The translations under genes were made by a program, and so were the position numbers. Positions 8,730 to 16,287 of a DNA stretch of 64,000 nt are shown here, one piece after another. Within the stretch, counting starts at the first letter, position 1, and every line of letters starts with the position of its first letter. This stretch comes from Paenarthrobacter sp. DKR-5 (GTDB taxonomy: Bacteria > Actinomycetota > Actinomycetes > Actinomycetales > Micrococcaceae), in NCBI RefSeq assembly GCF_018531425.1, contig NZ_JAHBOI010000002.1, positions 496,001-560,000 of the forward strand, read 5' to 3'. The notes beneath the pieces are model-generated. The model searched no databases. It was not told where the DNA came from and saw nothing but the letters and a program-made list of their open reading frames with translations.

Positions 8730-11700
8730 AGCGCTGGGCACGGCCGCCGGGACGCCGAGTTCGACCCGGGCGTCATCGGCCGCGATGTCAGGCGCGGAGT
8801 GGCTGACGAGCACCACGATGCGCCCGGCCAGCGCGGTGCGCAGGTCCGCCATCAGCGAGGCCGCCGAGGCGCTGTCCAGGTGCGCGGTCGGCTCGTCGAG
8901 CAGCACGACGTCGGCGCCCACGAGAAGGGTTCGGGCCACGGCGAGCCGCTGGCGCTGGCCCCCGGAGAGGAAGGCTCCGCCGGCTCCGATGCGGCCGTCC
9001 AGGCCGCCTTCCATCGAGCGCAGCACCGGCCCGAGGCCGACCTTCTCGAGGACCTCTTCGAGTTCGGCGTCCTCCGGGGCGGACCCGGCGGGCCGCGCCA
9101 GCAGCAGGTTCGCGCGGACGGAGGAGTCGAACAGGTGCGCCTCCTGGGGGCACCAGGCCATGCTGCCGCGCAGCCGCGTAGCGTCCTCGGCGTCCACCGG
9201 GATGCCGTTGATCCGGTAGACGCCGTCCTCCGCCGGCAGGAAGCCCAGGAGCACGGCCAGCAAAGTCGATTTGCCGGAACCGGACGGGCCGGTGAGCGCC
9301 AGCCAGCCGGGGCCATCCACTTCGGCGTCGACGCCGGTGAAGACCGGTGCGGATTGGTCCGGCCACCGCGCGGCGACCGACTCCAGCGACAGGCTGGTCA
9401 CCGGCACCCGTTCCTCGGCTTGCGGCTGCGCGGGTCCGGCCGTTCCGCCGGGAGCGGCGGGGGCCGGGCCCAGCTCGCCGGCAAAGCGTCCCGCGGCGGA
9501 GCGCAGCGAGGGCCATAGCTGGACGGCCGGGACCACTGCGGCGAACGCGTCGGTCAGCGCAAGGTCCATCAGCACCAAGGCGGCCGCCACCTCGCCCCCG
9601 ACTCCGCCGGAAGCCACCCGCGGGGCGGCCGCGGCCAGCGTGAGCAGGGCTGCGGCGCCCCCGGCCAGCAGCAGCAGCGCCTGGGCGAGGCCCTGGGCCG
9701 CCGCCGCGCGCTGCACCGCGCCGGTGGCGGCCCGGTCGGTGGCGGCGATCCGGCGCCGCACCGGCGCGTCGACGCCGTTTGCCCGCAGGTCAGTCCGCGC
9801 AGCCAGCACCCCGGCGAAGGAGCGCAGCACGGTGGACCGCAGCTCGATCTCGGCGCGGCTGGCGGCCCGGTCGGCGGCGAGCGCCGCCGCGGGAGCCGCC
9901 ACCAGGGCCACGGCGGCCAGCAGCAGCTGGGCCGGGAGCGCCTCGGGCAGCAGCAGTCCGGTGGCGATCAGGGCCCCGGCCGCGGTCAGCGCCGCCGTGA
10001 GCGGGGGCAGCAGCACCCTCGGCGCCAGGTCGCGGACAGTGTCGACGTCGCCGATCAGGTGTTCCAGCGTCCTGTCCCCGCGTAGCAGCCGGCGGGCGGC
10101 GAGGCCCCTGGCGGCGAGGGAATCCCAGACGCGCACGCGCAGCTGCACCATCGCCGTGAAGACCGCGTCGTGCAGCCAGAGCCGTTCGAGGTAGCGCAAC
10201 ACCGCCCTGCCGATGCCGAAGAAGCGCACGCCGACGATGGCCGTCATCAGGTACAGGATCGGCGGCTGTTGGCTGGCCCGCACGATCAACCAGCCGGAGA
10301 GCGCGGCGAGGGCGACGGCGAAGAGACTCGCCAGCACTCCGAACAAGGCCGCAGCGGCCAACCGGGACAGGCCCGGCCGCAGGATGCCGGCCAGCAGCCG
10401 CAGCACCTCGGCCCCGCCGGGCTGCCCTGCCGGCGTCCGGTCCGGGCCGCCGTCGCGCCGGGGTTCCTCCGCCGGTGCGCGGCGGGGGTCCTCAGGGGCG
10501 CCGTGCCCGTCGCGCCCCGCAGCACCCGCCGCGGCCTGTGCTTCCGTACCGCTCACCTCCGGCCCCATCCGGAGCACAGTGTCCGCCAGGGCCAGGGTCG
10601 CCGGGTCGTGCGCCACGAGCAGGACGGTGGCGCGGCCGCGCAGCGAACCCACGGCCCGCTCGACGGCGCGGGCCGTTCCGGGGTCCAGGTGCGCGGTCGG
10701 CTCGTCGAGCAGCACCACGCGCGCCCCGGCCGCCACCCTGGCCAGCGCCCGGGCAACGGCCACCCGGCGCAGCTCGCCTTGGCTCAGCTCGGCCGGGTCG
10801 CGGTCCGCGAGGTGGGCTGCGCCGGCGTCGGCCAGGACGGACCGGGCAACCAGGGCAGCCTCGGCGTCCGGGAGCGGCCGGGCGTACAGCAGCACTTCCT
10901 CCAGCACGGTGGGGGCGATGGTGACCGGGTGCTGCGGCACCCAGGCGAGGGCACCGGCGGCCACCCCTGAGACGCTGCCGGCCACGCGGGTGCCGCCGGC
11001 GCCAGGCTCGTCACCCAGCAGACCGGCCAGCACGTCAAGCACCGTGGACTTCCCGCAGCCGCTGGGGCCGGCGAGGGCGGTCACTTCCCCTGCGCGGGCG
11101 GTCAGCGAGAAGCCTGCGAGCGCCGGCTGCGACCGGCCGGGGAACCGGACCGTCAGGTCCCGGACGGTGACCTCCGGTGCAGCCGCGGCGGGGGCAACCG
11201 TGCCGGTCAGGGGCGCGGGCAGCGGCGCCCCTGTCAGTTCCTGCACCCGGCGGAAGGCGCCGATGCCGTCCTCGCTGGCGTGGAAGGCAGACCCGACGTC
11301 GCGCAGCGGCCCGTAGCACTCGGGGGCGAGGATCAGCGCAAGCAGGCCCACCTCGAGCGGAAGCTGGCCGTTGACCAGCCGCACCCCGATGACCACTGCG
11401 ACCACCGCCACCGACAGCGTCGCGATCAGTTCCAGCGCCAGCGCGGAGAGGAAGGCGACGCGGAGGGTGGCCAGCGTGCGCGTCCGGCAGTCCTCGCTGA
11501 CCCGGCGCAGGGCCCGGGACTGCGCGCCGGCCCGGCCCAGCCCGACCAGCACCGGGAGGCCCTTGGCGAGCTCGACCAGATGGTTCGACAGCCGCGCCAG
11601 GGACGCCGAAGCCTGCTCCACGCGCTCCTGCGTGTGCCAGCCGATCAGGGCCATGAACAGCGGGATGAGCGGCACAGTGAGCACGATGACCAGGGCGCTG

Positions 11701-12149
11701 AGCCAGTCCGCCCAGAGGATCCGGGCGCCGATGATCAGCGGGACCGTGGCGGCCGCCACCAGGGCGGGCAGGAACTGCGTGTAGTAGTTGTCGACGGCGT
11801 CGAGACCCCGGACGGCGAGCACACTGATGCTGCCCTCCCCGCCACCGGCGTTGCGGCCGCGGCCCACCAGGTGGTCCAGCAGTTCGGCACGCAGGCGTTC
11901 CTTGGCGCCGGCGGCCGTGCGCCGGGCCGTGACCTGCTGCGCCCAGGCCAGGGCGGCCCGGACCACCACCGCGGCGGCTCCGGCCGTCAGGCTTTGCTGC
12001 CACCGCCCGTCCGCCGCGATGATGGAGACCACGGCGGAGGCGACAGCCTGGGCAAGCACCACGATCGCGCAGGCCCGCAGGGCGCTGAGCAGCCCAAGAA
12101 GGTACAGGGCACGGCGGGCCGGGCCGGCGGGAGGGAGCTGGGGCCGCAC
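8727..12149 (-). CDS. cydDC: CydDC: fused thiol-reductant ABC exporter required for cytochrome bd assembly
   Basis: A 1140-residue fusion of CydD and CydC, each with a six-helix membrane domain followed by an ATPase. The CydD half has Walker A GPSGCGKST, signature LSQGELRR and Walker B VVLLDEPTAHLD. The CydC half has [18 protein letters not shown] and a second VVLLDEPTAHLD. A charged, Pro/Gly-rich linker of about 60 residues joins them. CydDC exports reduced thiols (glutathione and cysteine in E. coli; the substrate here is unknown), which cytochrome bd maturation needs. The frame is open further upstream, but that would run into cydB. GTG 12149 is preceded by GAGGG overlapping the cydB stop, giving translational coupling. 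It is the third gene of the cydA-cydB-cydDC operon. Confidence 0.93.
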   Translation of the reverse strand: MRPQLPPAGPARRALYLLGLLSALRACAIVVLAQAVASAVVSIIAADGRWQQSLTAGAAAVVVRAALAWAQQVTARRTAAGAKERLRAELLDHLVGRGRNAGGGEGSISVLAVRGLDAVDNYYTQFLPALVAAATVPLIIGARILWADWLSALVIVLTVPLIPLFMALIGWHTQERVEQASASLARLSNHLVELAKGLPVLVGLGRAGAQSRALRRVSEDCRTRTLATLRVAFLSALALELIATLSVAVVAVVIGVRLVNGQLPLEVGLLALILAPECYGPLRDVGSAFHASEDGIGAFRRVQELTGAPLPAPLTGTVAPAAAAPEVTVRDLTVRFPGRSQPALAGFSLTARAGEVTALAGPSGCGKSTVLDVLAGLLGDEPGAGGTRVAGSVSGVAAGALAWVPQHPVTIAPTVLEEVLLYARPLPDAEAALVARSVLADAGAAHLADRDPAELSQGELRRVAVARALARVAAGARVVLLDEPTAHLDPGTARAVERAVGSLRGRATVLLVAHDPATLALADTVLRMGPEVSGTEAQAAAGAAGRDGHGAPEDPRRAPAEEPRRDGGPDRTPAGQPGGAEVLRLLAGILRPGLSRLAAAALFGVLASLFAVALAALSGWLIVRASQQPPILYLMTAIVGVRFFGIGRAVLRYLERLWLHDAVFTAMVQLRVRVWDSLAARGLAARRLLRGDRTLEHLIGDVDTVRDLAPRVLLPPLTAALTAAGALIATGLLLPEALPAQLLLAAVALVAAPAAALAADRAASRAEIELRSTVLRSFAGVLAARTDLRANGVDAPVRRRIAATDRAATGAVQRAAAAQGLAQALLLLAGGAAALLTLAAAAPRVASGGVGGEVAAALVLMDLALTDAFAAVVPAVQLWPSLRSAAGRFAGELGPAPAAPGGTAGPAQPQAEERVPVTSLSLESVAARWPDQSAPVFTGVDAEVDGPGWLALTGPSGSGKSTLLAVLLGFLPAEDGVYRINGIPVDAEDATRLRGSMAWCPQEAHLFDSSVRANLLLARPAGSAPEDAELEEVLEKVGLGPVLRSMEGGLDGRIGAGGAFLSGGQRQRLAVARTLLVGADVVLLDEPTAHLDSASAASLMADLRTALAGRIVVLVSHSAPDIAADDARVELGVPAAVPSA

Positions 12150-12156
12150 GCCGCCC

Positions 12157-13194
12157 TCAGCCCTGTTGGCGGCCGGTGGCCGGCTGCACGGCGTGCGCCG
12201 CCGGGATGTGGGCGCCGGAGATCCGCTTCCGGAACACCCAGTACGTCCACGCCTGGTAGGCCAGCACCAGCGGCACCCCGATGCAGGCGACAATACTCAT
12301 CAGGCCCAGCGTGTAGGACGACGACGAGGCGTTCTGCACCGTGAGGTTGTACTGGGCGTTGAGGGTCGAGGGCAGCACCTTCGGGTAGACGGCGCCGAAG
12401 ATGGACGCCGCGCCGCTGATCAGGAAGATGCCAAGTCCCAGGAAGCTGAACCCTTCGCGGCTGCGGCGGCCGGAGACCCAGGCGAACACCAGTGCCAGCG
12501 CCGCGACCCCGACCAGCAGCCAGGTGAGCGGCTTCCCGTCGCGCAGCTGGACGGCGAGCACCCAGGCGAGCAGCGGCAGCACCCCGAGCGGGAGGAACCG
12601 GACCACCAGCGCGCCCGTGCGGCGACGCACCTCGCCGTCGGTCTTCAGGGCCAGAAACGCCGCTGCATGCATGAGGCAGAATCCCACGACGGCGAGGCCG
12701 CCGAGCACTGCGTAGCCGTTGAACCAGGCGAAGGGCCCGCCCACCCGGTCCCCGTTCGCGTCCAGCGGCAGGCCGGTGGTGGTGAGGGCGAGCGCGGCGC
12801 CGACGCCGAACGCGGCGATGAAGGAGCCTGCGGCAATCGCCCAGTCCCAGCGGTTGCGCCAGCGCTGGTCGTCCACCTTCCCGCGGTATTCGAAGGCGAC
12901 CGCGCGGAAGATCAGCCCGAGCAGCACGATCACCAGCGGCACGTACAGGGCGGAGAACAAGGAGGCGTACCAGAGCGGGAACGCGGCGAAGGTCGCTCCG
13001 CCGGCGGTGAGGAGCCACACCTCGTTGCCGTCCCAGACCGGGCCGATAGTGTTCAGCAGCACTCGGCGCTCGGTTTCGTCCCGGGCGAAGAGCTTCATCA
13101 GCATGCCGACGCCCAGGTCGAAGCCCTCCAGGAACAGGTAACCGGTCCACAGGACCGCGATCAGCACAAACCAGACAGTGGGCAGGAGATCCAT
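12157..13194 (-). CDS. cydB: cytochrome bd ubiquinol/menaquinol oxidase subunit II
   Basis: A 345-residue integral membrane protein of the CydB family with about eight to nine predicted helices. The start MDLLPTVWFVLIAVLWTGY and the region FDLGVGMLMKLFARDETERR are typical of the family. CydB pairs with CydA in the plasma-membrane quinol oxidase that reduces oxygen to water with high affinity. Its length is usual for the family. The gene begins 35 bases after cydA and ends seven bases before the cydDC start, which fixes an operon. Confidence 0.95.
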   Translation of the reverse strand: MDLLPTVWFVLIAVLWTGYLFLEGFDLGVGMLMKLFARDETERRVLLNTIGPVWDGNEVWLLTAGGATFAAFPLWYASLFSALYVPLVIVLLGLIFRAVAFEYRGKVDDQRWRNRWDWAIAAGSFIAAFGVGAALALTTTGLPLDANGDRVGGPFAWFNGYAVLGGLAVVGFCLMHAAAFLALKTDGEVRRRTGALVVRFLPLGVLPLLAWVLAVQLRDGKPLTWLLVGVAALALVFAWVSGRRSREGFSFLGLGIFLISGAASIFGAVYPKVLPSTLNAQYNLTVQNASSSSYTLGLMSIVACIGVPLVLAYQAWTYWVFRKRISGAHIPAAHAVQPATGRQQG

Positions 13195-13229
13195 CTCAGC
13201 TTCCTTCTCGATTCCGGCGGAGCAACGGC

Positions 13230-14795
13230 TTAGTAGGCGAAGGCGAGGACATCGTCGTGCTCCTTGCCGTCCCCGGGCCCGTGCGGGGCGGCCAGTTCCG
13301 GCATGGCGGAGGCGACGCCGCCGCGCACGTAGGTGAACAGCAGCTTCACTTCGACCACCAGCAGCACCAGGTAGACCAGGCCCAGCGTCACGACGGAGAA
13401 GATGAGCTCACCGGCGGAGACGCCTGGCGAGACCGCCGCCGCGGTGAACATGAAGACCTGGTCCACGCCGGAGGGGTCCGGGTTGGGGGCGACAACGAAG
13501 GGTTGGCGGCCCAGCTCGGTGAAGATCCAGCCCGCGGAATTCGCTCCGAACGGGGCGAGGATGCCGAACACCGCCAGTCGCATCAGCCACGCCGAGCGCG
13601 GCACGGTGCCCTTGCGGGTGACCCAGAGCGCCACCAGCGCTGCCAGCGCGGCGAGGCCGCCGAAGCCGATCATCATGCGGAACCCCCAGTAGGTGACGGC
13701 CATGACGGGCACGTACTGGATGGGCTGGCCGGCGCGGTCCCCGTAAACGGGATTCTGCGGCAGCGCCGAGCCGTACTTGGCCTGGTACTGCGGAAGCAGG
13801 GTGTTCACGCCCTTGACGTCGGTGTCGAAGTTGCCGTTGGCCAGGAAGGAGAGCAGGCCGGGAATCTCGATCACGGCGACGACGTCGTTGCAGTTGCGCG
13901 CGCCCGGGTCCCCGATGGAGAGCACCGAGAAGCTGGTTCCGTCGTGGCAGGCCGCTTCCGCGGCGGCCATCTTCATCGGCTGCTGGATGAACATCAGCTT
14001 GCCCTGCAGGTCGCCCGTGACGGCGGTGCCCGCGAAGGAGATCATCGCCACCACGGCCCCTATGCGCAGCGAGCGGATCCAGACGCTGTGGTCGATGCGG
14101 TCCCGGCCCGGCAGGCTGGCCTCGCCCGGGATCACCCGCCCGTCGGGGCCGACCGTGTCGATGCCGTCCCGGCGCCGGCGCCACAGGTGGTACCAGGCGA
14201 TGCCCAGCAGGAACGCGCCCGCCACGGCCAGCGCCCCCATCACGGTGTGCGAGAACGCCACGATGGCGGTGTTGTTCGTGAAGACCGCCCACGCATCGAC
14301 CATGCGGGGGCGGCCGCCGACCATCTTGACGCCGACCGGGTGCTGCATCCAGGAGTTGGCCACAATGATGAAGTAGGCGGAAAGGACCGAGCCGATGACG
14401 GCGGTCCACAGGCAGGCCAGGTGGACGGCCGCCGGCAGCTTCTTCCAGCCGAAGATCCACAGTCCCAGGAAGGTCGATTCGACGAAGAACGCCAGCAAAG
14501 CCTCCATGGCCAGGGGCGCCCCGAAGACGTCACCGACGAACCGGCTGTACTCGCTCCAGGCCATGCCGAACTGGAACTCCTGCACGATGCCGGTCGCCAC
14601 ACCCATGATGAAGTTGATCAGGAACAGCTTGCCCCAGAACTTCGTCATCCGCAGGTACTCGGTTTTCCCGGTGCGGTGCCACAGCGTCTGCATGATGGCC
14701 ACCAGCAGGCCGAGGCCGATGGTGAGCGGCACCATGAGGAAGTGGTAGACAGTCGTGATGCCGAACTGCCAGCGGGCAATATCCAGAGCTTCCAT
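13230..14795 (-). CDS. cydA: cytochrome bd quinol oxidase subunit I
   Basis: A 521-residue haem-carrying subunit of the bd oxidase. His18 (TVYHFLMVPLTIGL) matches the haem b595 ligand, the histidine in AFSHTVMGA the haem b558 ligand, and the methionine in FRMMIGFGG its partner. The GRQP motif is present in TELGRQPFVV. The periplasmic Q-loop is of the short type. The enzyme oxidises menaquinol in actinobacteria and supports growth at low oxygen. It is the first gene of cydA-cydB-cydDC. Two 17-base dyads lie 29-70 bases upstream, between this gene and the divergent BlaI-type repressor, and probably act as its operators. Confidence 0.95.
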   Translation of the reverse strand: MEALDIARWQFGITTVYHFLMVPLTIGLGLLVAIMQTLWHRTGKTEYLRMTKFWGKLFLINFIMGVATGIVQEFQFGMAWSEYSRFVGDVFGAPLAMEALLAFFVESTFLGLWIFGWKKLPAAVHLACLWTAVIGSVLSAYFIIVANSWMQHPVGVKMVGGRPRMVDAWAVFTNNTAIVAFSHTVMGALAVAGAFLLGIAWYHLWRRRRDGIDTVGPDGRVIPGEASLPGRDRIDHSVWIRSLRIGAVVAMISFAGTAVTGDLQGKLMFIQQPMKMAAAEAACHDGTSFSVLSIGDPGARNCNDVVAVIEIPGLLSFLANGNFDTDVKGVNTLLPQYQAKYGSALPQNPVYGDRAGQPIQYVPVMAVTYWGFRMMIGFGGLAALAALVALWVTRKGTVPRSAWLMRLAVFGILAPFGANSAGWIFTELGRQPFVVAPNPDPSGVDQVFMFTAAAVSPGVSAGELIFSVVTLGLVYLVLLVVEVKLLFTYVRGGVASAMPELAAPHGPGDGKEHDDVLAFAY

Positions 14796-14823
14796 CGGAC
14801 CCCCTGAGGTGGGTTGCGCCTAG

Positions 14824-14840
14824 TTCTACGGTTTGTAGAA
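14824..14840. promoter_or_regulatory. putative BlaI-type operator 1 (TTCTAC-N5-GTAGAA)
   Basis: A perfect inverted repeat of TTCTAC and GTAGAA with a five-base centre, GGTTT. The CTAC/GTAG core resembles known BlaI/MecI operators (TACTACA/TGTAGTA). It lies 29 bases upstream of the cydA start. Confidence 0.7.
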
Positions 14841-14848
14841 AAACTAAC

Positions 14849-14865
14849 TTCTACGGAGTGTAGAA
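14849..14865. promoter_or_regulatory. putative BlaI-type operator 2 (TTCTAC-N5-GTAGAA)
   Basis: A second copy with the same half-sites and spacing, centre GGAGT, positioned 25 bases centre-to-centre from operator 1. A TAAATT hexamer at 14884-14889 could be the -10 of the divergent repressor gene, in which case this dyad would overlap its -35 region. Confidence 0.7.
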
Positions 14866-14952
14866 CAATTTCCAGAAAACGGGTAAATTAGATGCAGACA
14901 TCTTCGGGGAGCGGTTCGCCGCTGGCTAGGGCACAAGGATAGAGGAATAAGA

Positions 14953-15324
14953 ATGGCATCGCTGGGCGAGTTGGAGCGCGCGGTCATGGATCTGCTGTGG
15001 GAGACGCAGGAAGCTGTTACGGCTAACACCCTGCGCGACTTGCTGGCACAGCGTCCCTCCCAGGGCGAAGAAGCCAAGGAGCTCGCGGTGACCACCGTGC
15101 TGACGGTCCTTTCCCGGCTGGAGAAGAAGGGCCTCGTCGAGCGTGAGCGCGGCATCCGCCCGCATCGCTACCAGGCGGTGACCAGCCGCGCCGAACACAC
15201 GGCCGAGCTCATGCATGAGGTGCTCGGCACCGCCACCGACCGGGAGGCCGTGCTGGCACGGTTCATCGGTTCCGTGTCCGACGGCGAGGCAGCGACGCTG
15301 CGCAAACTGCTCGGCCGCGACTAA
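14953..15324 (+). CDS. BlaI/MecI/CopY family transcriptional repressor
   Basis: A 123-residue winged-helix repressor. The N-terminus (MASLGELERAVMDLLWETQE) and the recognition region (TTVLTVLSRLEKKGLVERER) are characteristic of the BlaI family. The short C-terminal helices would form the dimer. Family members bind CTAC/GTAG dyads and are cleaved when a partner M56 protease is activated. Such a protease gene follows six bases after the stop, and matching dyads lie in the gap shared with cydA. I infer that the repressor controls cydABDC and itself. The ATG at 14953 is preceded by AGAGGAATAAGA. Confidence 0.9.
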   Translation: MASLGELERAVMDLLWETQEAVTANTLRDLLAQRPSQGEEAKELAVTTVLTVLSRLEKKGLVERERGIRPHRYQAVTSRAEHTAELMHEVLGTATDREAVLARFIGSVSDGEAATLRKLLGRD

Positions 15325-15330
15325 CCGTCC

Positions 15331-16287
15331 ATGTTCTGGACGTCATATTTCCTGGCGCTCCTGGCCGTGCTGCTGGCATGGCCTGTTCCGATCCTGCTCT
15401 CGCGGGCCCGCTGGCCGGCGCGCTCGCCCTTCCCCGCCATGGTCCTTTGGCAGGCCGTGGCGCTGGCCGGCGGCCTGTCGATGATCGGCGCCATGCTGGT
15501 CTACGGACTGGAACCGCTCGGCGACAACCTGGTCTCCGGGCTGCGCGGGCTGGCCCGCATCCTGTTCAGCAACGGTTCCGTGGACCGGCTGGGCTTCTGG
15601 CATGTCTTCGCTCTCAGCACCGCGGCTCTGCTCGCCGCCCACCTGCTCTTCACCTTGCTGGTCACCTATGTGCGGATCCAGCGCCAGCGGTTCCGGCACC
15701 GCGAGCTGCTGCACCTGCTCAGCTCCCCCGACATCGAGCGGCCGGGGACCGTCGTCATCAACCACCCCACGCCGGTTGCCTACTGCCTTCCCGGCGGCGC
15801 CCGGTCCGTCACGGTGCTCTCCGACGGGCTGATGGACCTGCTGGAGCCGGCCGAGCTGCGCGCCGTGCTGGTCCACGAGAATGCGCACCTGGAGCAGCGC
15901 CACCACCTGCTGCTGTGGGCCTTCGCGGCCTGGCGCTCGGCGCTGCCCTGGCTGCCAACCTCGCGTCTGGCCCAGCGCTCGGTCAGCAGCCTGATCGAGA
16001 TGCTGGCCGACGACGTCGCGCTTAAGGAAGTGGACGAGGCCACCCTGATCAAGGCAATCATGATCGTCGCCAGTGGCAATCCCGCCGACGACCCCGCCGG
16101 CGCTGCGGGCGAGGGGGCTCTGGCGGAGCCGGCGGCCGATTCCGTTGCCGTTGCCGGCCGGTTGAGCCGCCTGGTGGAGCCGCAGCCGCCGCTGGAGAAC
16201 GCGCGGCGCGGCCTCATTCTGGCGGCCGCGGGACTGCTGCTCGCCGCCCCCACCGCAGTCCTGGTCGTGCCGGGCCTGCTGGGCTAG
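15331..16287 (+). CDS. M56 family (BlaR1/MecR1-type) membrane metalloprotease
   Basis: A 318-residue membrane protease with three N-terminal hydrophobic segments (about residues 5-25, 36-60 and 90-115), a zinc domain and one C-terminal hydrophobic segment (about 296-316). The HExxH motif is HENAH at 182-186, and the third ligand is probably Glu223 in EMLADD. BlaR1 proteins carry an extracellular penicillin-binding sensor; none is present here because the protein ends after the last hydrophobic segment, so beta-lactam is not the expected signal. It sits six bases after the BlaI-type gene and is presumably co-expressed. By analogy it would inactivate the repressor. The stop abuts that of parE. 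Confidence 0.88.
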   Translation: MFWTSYFLALLAVLLAWPVPILLSRARWPARSPFPAMVLWQAVALAGGLSMIGAMLVYGLEPLGDNLVSGLRGLARILFSNGSVDRLGFWHVFALSTAALLAAHLLFTLLVTYVRIQRQRFRHRELLHLLSSPDIERPGTVVINHPTPVAYCLPGGARSVTVLSDGLMDLLEPAELRAVLVHENAHLEQRHHLLLWAFAAWRSALPWLPTSRLAQRSVSSLIEMLADDVALKEVDEATLIKAIMIVASGNPADDPAGAAGEGALAEPAADSVAVAGRLSRLVEPQPPLENARRGLILAAAGLLLAAPTAVLVVPGLLG

